A stretch of 64,000 nt of DNA from Aplysia californica (Eukaryota > Mollusca > Gastropoda > Aplysiida > Aplysiidae), in NCBI RefSeq assembly GCF_000002075.1, contig NW_004797353.1, positions 305,718 through 369,717 on the forward strand. Direction: 5' to 3'. Below are positions 35,986-44,800 of the stretch, piece after piece. The notes beneath the pieces were generated by a model that was not told the origin of the DNA, did not search any database, and was given only the letters and a program-made list of their open reading frames with translations. Numbering within the stretch: position 1 is the stretch's first letter; each line of letters begins with the position of its first letter. The position numbers and the translations under genes were made by a program.

Positions 35986-38618
35986 TGATGATGACTATTT
36001 CTATAGCGCCCCACTCCCGTGTGAACACAGCTCTAGGTGGCCGCTTCACATAAATGTACGAACAATATCCACACAGGCACGTACACACACAGACACAAAC
36101 ACACACACTCACGCACACACGTGCACACACGTGCACGCCAAACACACGCACACACACACAGACACACACAGACACACACACACACACGTCTACTTGTTTA
36201 TCACACGCGCACGCTTACACATCGTTACGAAATTAGCACATACATAAAATAATATACACAATGCAATTCGCAAAATACATAAATGGATACATAGTCATTT
36301 ACATAACATTGTACTGAACATGAACCTACTGATATAAAAAATGATGTCTTTAAAGATATTTTAAATTTAGACTCAGATATTGTATGTCTCAAGGGTTGGG
36401 GAAGAGAGTTCCATACTGATGGAGCAAGGTGGGCAAACGATCTTTCAGCTAATTTTTAACTTCCTTTTCTAGGAACTCTAAAAAGATACTGATCGCCTGA
36501 TCTTAGTGACCTAGATGGAATATAAATCTGAATGAGATCACTAAGATATGTGGGAGCTTTGTCATTGACACATTTATAACATAATATTGCAATTTTGTAC
36601 ACAATTTAAATTTGATTTTTTGACAGCCTTCATAGCATGTTTGTTTTTTTGTTTGTTTTTGTTTTTGTTTTGTTTTTGGGTTTTTTGGGTTTTGTTGTTG
36701 TTGTTTTTTTTTGGGGGGGGGGAGTCCGAGACTCCAAAAACACTGAAGTTGCCGGAGGCTCACGGTTACAAAAAAAAAAGATATTTGACAACTCCGTATC
36801 AACATATAAACGTCATGACGCAGCCAGTAGGCCTATACAACAAGGACACAGGTCTTCACCTTTGTCTCTTTGCCATCTTCAGCTGAGCCTGGGACCTTCT
36901 TGCAAATTAGCCTCAAGTGTTCATTCAAAGAGTGGTGGCGCAGTCTGAGGAAGAAAAGAACTTCAGTAGGAAGCACTGTAAGTTACAGAGTAACTCTTCC
37001 CATGATTTGGCCAATGTAGCATGCTAATTAGGTTCTCAGAAAAAAATACATTGATATACACAAAGTTCTACCTTCAAGTGCTTGCACATTAACCCCCCCC
37101 CCCCCCCCTCTCCTCCTTCCCTTTAAAAAACGATAAAAATAACAACCTAAAAAATTGGGTAATACTGGATGAAAGAATACCAATGAAAAGAGCTGAACTG
37201 ATTCTGTCACAGCTAGCATACAGTGATCATTATCCTTCTTCAAAAGTTTATCCAGCCAGGGTGTTTCTGGTCTCAACACAATGATACAGAACTTGCCTTT
37301 CATTCTCCCTATGTTTTTCCATTAGTATCTTGACAGTGTTTGGCGTCTTGTTCCGCAGATGCTGGTTTGTTTTTCTCCTCAGAGGTGGAGAGCCCAAAAT
37401 CTGAGTTTGACCCAATGAAAATGGAAGCTTTTGTAGCGTCTGTTGAACATTAAAAACGCTCATAAGAACAGAGGACTTCATAGTAAATCATTAAACAAGA
37501 AAAGAAGTTAAACCCAAATCAACTTGTGCTTTCAATACACTGTAGTTCCCATTAGATCTCTACAGAGATGACACAGCAAAGCTCTGGACTGCCTTTTTTT
37601 TTTATAAAGTTAGATACACTGTACCATTATATTATAGAAACGTATCAACGATGGGGAATCTACATGTATATATCCAACTTTCAGTGCCCTTCAGTCTTTC
37701 CATATTGCGAGTTACAGCATGCAAATGTATATAAATACATGTACTTATCTTTGCTATAACTTCACTAGATGCCATGACAACAAAAAGGTTGAGACCAAAA
37801 ATATTCTGGGTCTTTTTTTAATGTAGTGTTTTACGCCGCCATCAACACAATTTAGATCATTTAAGAAGCAGGCTTCGACTATGTGTGTCTGAGTCAACAA
37901 GGACTGAGAGGGATACAACATTCCTACCAACTCAATAAATTATTAATACTAATACTCTTCCCACACGGGAAACGAATTTGCTTTTCAGGGTGCAACAGCA
38001 AAGCATCGAACTGTTACATCACATACGCTGGTAAGGAAACTCTCCTTATTTCAGAGATGGAATGACATCATAAACAACAATTGTGATCACTGATCCTTTA
38101 TAAAGTATAATATTTGCTCACTGTGGAAACATAGAAGGATTTTGTGCTGCTTTCTAAAAATTGAAAGTAATGATAAATCAGATCCGAACATGCATCTAAA
38201 TACGTGGTTCACCAAGTGTGAAATAAACTGCATTATAGGAGTATATCATCAACTATTCATGTGTATGCTTTTGGTAATGGGGGGTGGGACTAAACCGGAT
38301 TAGAAGGTTTAAAGAAGCATTTTGAACGTTTAAACATTTTCTTTAGAATTTCCTCGTCGTTGGAATGATCAAACTAACTTAAATGATTTCACATATTATC
38401 ATATCAACCTCAAGCTCCTCCGGGTAAGGAAATTTTGGGTAACATATTTGCTCCACAGGCATTGGTTTCTTGTGTCCATCTGTCTGGGTGCAAGCGTCTT
38501 CACGCTCCTCAAAAGGGTTCATCAGAATGGGGAACGTGGGAAACTGACAGTCCTGGGGTGAACTGTCTCTTGACTTATTAGCCAGAACCTCTGGTTGGAA
38601 CGTGAAGTTTTCATTCAT
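25388..38618 (-). CDS. bHLH plus HMG-box protein, MEIOSIN/BHMG1-like, 636 residues
   Basis: Fifteen coding exons in consistent phase, from the ATG at 38618: 38618-38409, 37439-37297, 36944-36860, 35595-35457, 34763-34720, 33168-32913, 32452-32379, 31891-31829, 31576-31430, 31078-30853, 30554-30429, 29168-29066, 28198-28058, 26950-26861 and 25451-25388. Residues about 106-167 form a bHLH: KHRENER then [18 protein letters not shown], with the E-box-binding His113, Glu117 and Arg120, then helix 2 [18 protein letters not shown]. Residues about 567-628 form an HMG box ([40 protein letters not shown]) near the C-terminus. The middle is acidic and Ser-rich, with a conserved-looking block [13 protein letters not shown] bHLH and a terminal HMG box together are the known architecture of MEIOSIN (BHMG1), partner of STRA8 in switching on meiotic genes; orthology is inferred, and a STRA8 relative is the alternative. 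The exon 1/2 junction (donor GTTGAT) is the weakest; the exon 2 donor is GC. Upstream non-coding exons are likely. Confidence 0.82.
27834..27852. repeat. (AT)n microsatellite
   Basis: Short AT dinucleotide run in an intron of the bHLH-HMG gene. It follows a GC-richer patch (27590-27780) that resembles a decayed Tc1/mariner-type element. Confidence 0.7.
28744..28880 (-). mobile_element. LINE/SINE 3' tail with AAT microsatellite
   Basis: An imperfect AATAATAAT run is followed by GCGCCCACTCCCGTGTAAAC and GGGCGC, which is the reverse of a 3' tail also found at 35911-36060. The GCGCCC/GGGCGC pair can form a hairpin. Confidence 0.6.
33685..34050. mobile_element. Possible hAT-type MITE remnant
   Basis: Begins with GCATGGGTAAACAAACTTTT and a GGGCCGGAT phrase, a terminus style common in hAT elements. 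A GGGGCCAG phrase near 34036 may be the other end. No target duplication was verified. Confidence 0.3.
34112..34227. repeat. 57-bp tandem duplication
   Basis: Two adjacent copies starting GAAGCTGCCACAAAG and GAAACTGCCACAAAG, both ending CTTTGCTAAAGTAACTC, in an intron of the bHLH-HMG gene. Confidence 0.75.
35168..35356 (+). mobile_element. SINE, short body, structured tail
   Basis: Near full-length copy with GGTTGGCGGGTGCTCTGG, the internal hairpin GTTAC/GTAAC (35261-35276), and the tail stem GGCGCTC (35291-35297) with GAGCGCC (35318-35324). Confidence 0.8.
35911..36600 (-). mobile_element. LINE 3' end with (ATT)n tail
   Basis: Minus-strand translation of about 36560-36330 gives the common C-terminal signature of CR1/L2-type ORF2: [40 protein letters not shown]. 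One stop interrupts it. The 3' tail reads through a CA/GT-rich stretch into GGGGCGCTATAGAAAT and a long ATT run (35911-35981 on plus). It is 5' truncated and inactive. Confidence 0.75.
36065..36190. repeat. (CA)n-rich microsatellite
   Basis: Imperfect CACACA array inside the LINE tail region. It creates spurious open frames on both strands. Confidence 0.85.
37815..37890 (-). mobile_element. tRNA-SINE tail fragment
   Basis: Reads CAACACAATTTAGATCATTT, the reverse of the 3' part of the tRNA-headed SINE at 54748. A similar fragment lies at 62125-62185. Confidence 0.4.
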
Positions 38619-39339
38619 GATACTGACGAGGGAAGCAGAAAAAAATGCCATAAAATTAATACGATGAAGAAAAGATGATGTATATCATAAGCTTCATATT
38701 ATAAACCCACAACAAGTAATACATCTAGTATGTATGTCAAAAGGTCATTTACTCAATTTTCATCTCAAATCTTAAAACAAAATTACCCAAAGCTGAAAAA
38801 GATTAAGAAAAAGAGATTTTAGACTAGGCTCATTTCTTATATATGAGTAGATAAGTGAGCTAATGTATCAATTTGCATTGTGTGCAATTAATTCGTTATG
38901 GGCATACCAGACTTGACTAATGAGCACACCTATCATGAATTGTGTATTATATGATAAACCATTTGTAAGCAATTCAGCAGGCCTAATTTCTTGTCCTATT
39001 CATAAAGATTAGAGGAATCAGACCCATCCAATAGCCACACCAGAGAAATGTCATTTGTTCAAGAGCGTTTTTCTAACCCATACAGGCAGCATGAGGCTGG
39101 TGGCTTTGAGAAGAAATGGCGGTGGGGTGCATATGTCTCCAAATATGAGGAATGAGACTTCAAAATTCATAAGGCTTATTTATATTATGAGCCTCATCAG
39201 TCTCTAACAGATCGTAAGAAAGTTCACTGTGAACTGCAAGGTCAAATCCTCAGTTACAAGTAGGTTCTCAAGCAACACATCATATAAAACTAGCTTGTCA
39301 TTCACAGGAAGAGTTGCATGTCAACGTTGATCATAATAT

Positions 39340-39450
39340 CTAGATCTAGAATCTAGATATTTAGATCTAGATCTAGATTAGATCTAGATCTAGATCTAGA
39401 ATCTAGATCTAGATCTAGATCTAGAATCTAGATCTAGATCTAATCTAATT
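39340..39450. repeat. (GATCTA)n self-complementary hexamer array
   Basis: Runs of TAGATC/GATCTA with occasional AATC or TATT interruptions. The unit equals its own reverse complement in register, so either strand can fold back on itself. Related arrays lie at 40748-40815 and scattered through 42130-43075. Confidence 0.85.
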
Positions 39451-40298
39451 TACCACAACAATCTGAGCAAAAACCTTAGTTTCTTCAGTTAAAACTCGTG
39501 GCTTCTATTTGATATTGATATGGAAGACCAAAGAGACTCAGGATTTTAGTCTCTATTTCCCATTATTTTCAACTTGACGGACCACATTGCCTTTTGATAT
39601 AATCTACCTGTATAAGAGGACATGGGTGACATGATAAGAGGTTGAATTAGACTATGAATAGGAATAGGCCTTTGAAAAAGGGGATTTGCCAACAATTGCA
39701 CAAACTGCGCTACAAACTTTCAAGGAAAAGAGCAAATAAATTAGGCCTACCTGACGGAGCTCCGATTTTAATAGGGGGAAAAAAGAAAAACAAAAGCGTC
39801 TACTGGTTTGTGTTGATGGCCAATACTGTAGGCTACTAAAAACTGATTAAATTTGAGTTCAGATCAAAAGGTCCAAGCCGAAGGGCAAAGTCAAATTCGC
39901 AAATGCTTCGCGCGAGAAAAAACAGCACAGGAAGGAAATGGTTGGTAGGCTCGGCCTCTCCAGGCCAAGGGCTAGCCACTAGACATTTCCTGACAAGACT
40001 GAAAAAAGGGGCGAAAAAGAGTGAAATAATAACCATGATATTTCAGATGAATATCGTTGTTAAATCTCATTCAAAATGTTATTAAGCTATTAATCTTTGG
40101 GAAATCCTCAAATTTATTGGGATAATGATACTTATTAAGTGTAACTTGTACCCATAGGTAGACCTAAAATATAACGACTAATAATAATCCTTGTAATGGC
40201 CTTTTTCTTGTTTCCCCGTATTTCTTGTTCGGCCCAACCGGCAACTCACAAAATTACTTTCAAGGGGCGTCACTCTGTCTTTCATTCATAAGGTGCAT

Positions 40299-40306
40299 AC
40301 TTCCGG
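40299..40306 (-). promoter_or_regulatory. ETS-type site (CCGGAAGT) upstream of POLR2G
   Basis: ACTTCCGG on plus, about 40 bases before the POLR2G start codon, a position typical of ETS sites in housekeeping promoters. Confidence 0.45.
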
Positions 40307-40343
40307 TTTGTTTGTCTTGCTTGAATTCTACAAAGCAAGCGAA

Positions 40344-40921
40344 ATGTTTTATCACGTAAGTGTAAATGCACTATTTTGTTTTCTTCTTCATTTGTTTTAA
40401 TACGTGTTGTGCTTTGGACCAATGCGGGGGGCGATCCTCCGCTGAGGCAAAAAGAATGTGAGGGGTTTCCCTGTTAAATTTCTAACTTTTTCCGGAAGGA
40501 ATTCCGTAACGACAACGCAACCACCCCATCAAACACAATAAAGAACAGGCCTAACCCTAACCCAAACCCTAACCCTAACCCTAACCCTAACCCTAACCCT
40601 ACCCCTACCCCTACCCCTACCCCAACCCCAACCCTCAATTCTGCTCTGTCTCATAGTGGTCGCTCGTTGCGGAAGTCCTCCCGTTTTTCCTGTGTCTTCG
40701 AGTCTACACACTACACACTACACTACTAACATGTACATGACAACGAAGTGTAGATCTACAATCTAGATCTAGATCTAGATCTAGATCTAGAATCTAGATT
40801 TCTAGATCTAGATCTATACAGTATACACAGACCCGGTAACCGGGAACAAAGTCACGAAGTATACAGACCCGGTAGGGGAAATCTTTTGTGATTTCGGTGG
40901 TTTCAACGCCCAGACCCGGTA

Positions 40922-40965
<44 letters not shown>

Positions 40966-41836
40966 CAACAAGGGGAAGTGTTTGCAAAAAAATGCCCCTG
41001 TTGCATAGCTGCCCACTGTCCCGGGCCATCCGTATTTTGTATGGATTTTCTTGAACAAAGTGTATACAGACTCGGTAACCGGGAACAAAGTCACGAAGTA
41101 TACAGACTAGTGGTGGGTGGTACCGCTGAAATCCAGTGTCGGTACTTTCTCGGCACTAGGTGCCGAGAACTGCCAGTACCGGCACCGGTACCGGTACCGG
41201 GAGTGACATCAGTAGGTGACGTCACAGACTTCGCGTCTTGCGTCTCACACCACGATCAGCACAGCCCCCCCCCCACACACACACACACACACCAGTCAAA
41301 ATTGGAGAGGCGAACTGCGACGAAAAATACCTTTGAAGTTTGCCGCCACGTGGGATTAAACTTTGCAAGCAGAATTTTTTAAATAGTTATCGCCGCTAAA
41401 AATTGATTTCATTTTCGGAATCAGCGTATCAAAATAAGCAAAGTGGCTCGCGTCTAACCTGATTTGAAGCCATATTATAAATTTAAGCAAACTTCGTTTT
41501 TGATTGTCAATTTTGAATCTGAAGTCCTGTATCAAGGTCACCCGCTGCGTTGTGTGCATCTGACGTCACAGCTGCTAGGTCTAGGCCTACACCCTGCACA
41601 CTTCCCGTGGCCCGGTAAGAAAAAACAAAAACGTCGCGTCGGCTCTGGAGCTGGTATTAACCGTTGGTGTCGGCTCCTTCCCAGAGCCGGTACTGGAGGC
41701 CAAGTGTCGGTACTGACACCTCCTTCGGTAGTACCGGTACTGGGTACCGGTACCTGCCCATCCCTAATACAGACCCGGTAGGGGAACTCTTTTGTGATTA
41801 CGGGAAGTTTCAGCCCCCAGACCCGGTAGAAATCTA

Positions 41837-41867
<31 letters not shown>

Positions 41868-44800
41868 GGGTGAGGTGCTAGCAAAATGTATGACATGCCC
41901 CAGGTGGCAGGAGGGAACGAGAGAAAGATAGAGTGGGAAATAGGTGGGGACAAAGAAAGACAGAGACAAACAAAGAAAAAGAGAAGGCGAGCGATACACA
42001 GAGGAGAGAGAGAGAGGGACTGCTCGATTGAAATTATGACATTGTAACTTGTTCTTTTCTTCTATTGTGATTCCTCCAACTCCAAAACGGAAGAAAAACG
42101 ATCGTTCATCGAAAGGACATCCGCAATCTTCATTTAGATCTAGGTTAGCCGCGAAACTAGATCAAAGATTTATGTTTGTCTGCCTAGATCTAAATCTAGA
42201 CCATAGATCTAGAAGAACCTAGGTCTACCCTGAGCTAAGAGGGCGCTGAAACTCTCCGAAATCACAAAAGAGTTCCCTTACCGGGTCTGTATACTTTGTG
42301 ACTTTGTTCCCGGTTACCGGGTCTGTATACACTCCCTTTCTTGAAAAATTGCTGTTGTCCCGGATATACGGATTTTGACAGACGGTCGCGGAAAATAACA
42401 ACTTGGCAAGCATACTTCTAAAACAGAAAAATTAGCCTTGTTGCTCGGGAAAATGACAAAAATTCGGGAGATTCCCGAAAAATTCGTTACAGTTGGCAGG
42501 TGTGCAGATTCGACAAAGTCAGCTGATACTCATGCGAGGCGCTCAGCTTCTTCATTCGTTTGAAAAGATGGCGTCAAAACGTTCGCGATGAGTTCTAAGT
42601 CTGACTCTGGATCAAGTGTAAAGCAAAGAAACCGAAAAGGCAGCAAGTTTTTCTTGACAAATAGAAGGTGTTCCTCAATTGAAATTATAATGACATTGTT
42701 CTTTTCTTCAAATTGGGATTTTTCCCAACTCCAAAATGGAGGACAAACGATCGTTCATCAAAAACACATACATTCACAATCTTTATTTAGATTTAGGCCT
42801 CGAAACTAGATCAATGATTTAGAAAATGTCTTTCTGTCTAGAGATCTAGACCTAGACCATAGATCTAGAAGAACCTAGGTCTACGCTGAGCCAAGAGGGT
42901 GCTGAAACTTTCCGAAATCACAAAAGATTTCCCGTCCGGGTCTGTATACTTTGTGAGTTTGTTACCGGGTCTGTATATACTCCTATTCCACAAAGTAAAA
43001 AGTAACAAAGAGTCAAGATCTTCTATTCTAGATCTAGAGAGATCTAGGCCTGATCTAGACTCTAGAGATAGAAAGATCTTGGTAATTAATTAACCCTTAA
43101 GATTCTCGTCGCGGATAAATGTTCGCCGATAAGCGCATTCCCTCGTGGCGTTCCCCAGCTTGTCTCGGATTAGTAATAGTCCGTCCTTGCGCCCGCGCGG
43201 GCTAACGACATTTTGTTTCAAGCGGGGTCTGCATCTTTACTTCAAAAAGTGAAATGTGTGTGTGTCAGTCTACTTGTGCCTGTGTGCCCTTATGGAACTT
43301 TTTGAAACGCGAAGCGTTGGTAGAGATGTTCATCTAATGAAATGAGCATTTTGACCAAGTTAGACACTTGAAAGAACTCTAAAGGTTTTCAGGAAATTTA
43401 AGACTTTCATCTTTTTAAAATGCAAACACCTTTTCACACTTTTCAAACGAGCTAATTTTTACACAAAACGCTGTTTCCTGATGCAAATATCATACTTGAT
43501 GGTATTTAAAAGCGTTGCCTTACCAGAGGGAGAAATTTGAGAGCAACTAAATGAAAAAAATATTCTGAAACTATCCCATTTTTCCCCCTTTTGAACGATA
43601 ACTGATAAGTGGCTGTTCGCAAGTTCATAACAGGTGTGAAATCTGGAAAACTCTGGAAAAGTTATGCGGTAAATTTTTACTTTTGCACCCAAAATGTACT
43701 GATTTGAGAGCTTAACTGCCATAATTATTGCTGCAGAACACACATATGGCCTCTAAAACCCTTGCAAATCAATTGTTTTCAAGTAAATTTTTATATCAAT
43801 CCTTATTTGCCAAAACATCAAATCATGGTGAAATGCATGAGGGGCATGCCCCCATGAAACCCCCAGATTCTTTTTAGGTCAGGGAGGCATGCCGATTTGA
43901 TGTAACTTCCACTCTCTATGTCTTATCAACCGATGAGGGGATAAGATTATTCATTCAGCCGTAACACTTATTCATAGATTGCGTCAATTTGCTATAAAAG
44001 ATGAGGCGTGTTTTTCATTGTTCTTTCTCCATTGACTCCCACGGCACGCTCGCCTGACCCCAGCGCACCATGGCGTAATTTCCCGCGAGATGTAAGTGGG
44101 TCATCTATCGATAAGAACGCTCTCTTCTAGCTAACCCCGCAAGACCAGAGTTAGGTTTGTAATTTTCTGGACAATATCAATAATGATTTGCAATGTTTAA
44201 TGCAGCCCAAAATATGAATGTTTGGCCCCCAAAAGCATGTAATGAAGAGAGATCCTTCAATCGTTAATCCTTTGTTTACTTCTGTAATATTTTGTAAAAA
44301 ACAAATCCGTAAAATGTCAAAAGAATTATAAAAAGAAAGAGAAATGAAGAGATTAACTCACTTGAGCCTATTCCTGTGTATTTACGGGACGCCCCGGTGA
44401 CCTGATCCGGTCTACTTACGGGATGCGCTTTATTGATCGATATCTCCAGTGTTTTTCGGTTAGAAGCTGTAGGAAGCTGCGAGCTAACAGTTGACCCACT
44501 TGTTTTGTTTCGTAAAAAGTTTGGTGAAGTTATGTGCAATTCTTTTTTAGCTGTAATGGACAAAGTCTGTCGCCCCTGCTTTGTGATAGATGATTTTATT
44601 ATAAATTGGGCGCCAAAAAAAAATGCGTAACCCCCAGACACTGACATTCAAAATATTGATAAAATAAGAACTATTCTGACAAATTAGATGCTGTTTTCTT
44701 TTTCAGTGAGAAAATTTCTTTCTTCCCTTTGGTGTTTTTAAAAAAAATTATTGTAGCTTTCTTTTTGTGGTCAATCCGAGATAGTAATTTATAAGTAGAG

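Larger units (their letters stand above)
38622..40343. promoter_or_regulatory. Shared intergenic region between head-to-head genes
   Basis: About 1.7 kb between the start codons of the bHLH-HMG gene (minus) and POLR2G (plus). It contains a GATCTA array, CG-containing patches near 39900, and an ETS-type site just upstream of POLR2G. The stretch may also hold 5' UTR exons of the minus gene, which starts translation right after a splice acceptor at 38622. No TATA box was recognised. Confidence 0.5.

Noticed and set aside
35720-36252. Ile-, Tyr-, Val-Cys- and Thr-His-rich frames
   Set aside because: Translations of the ATT and CA microsatellites in the LINE tail.
36037-36252. CRISPR-like or satellite array
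   Set aside because: Simple CA dinucleotide repeat without spacers; eukaryotic context.
40529-40711. Arg-Val repeat frame on the minus strand
   Set aside because: Translation of the telomere-like repeat, not a protein.
43990-44095. TATAAAAG followed by an ATG as a candidate gene start
   Set aside because: The frame closes at once (ATGGCGTAA) and no exon follows; probably a decayed element.
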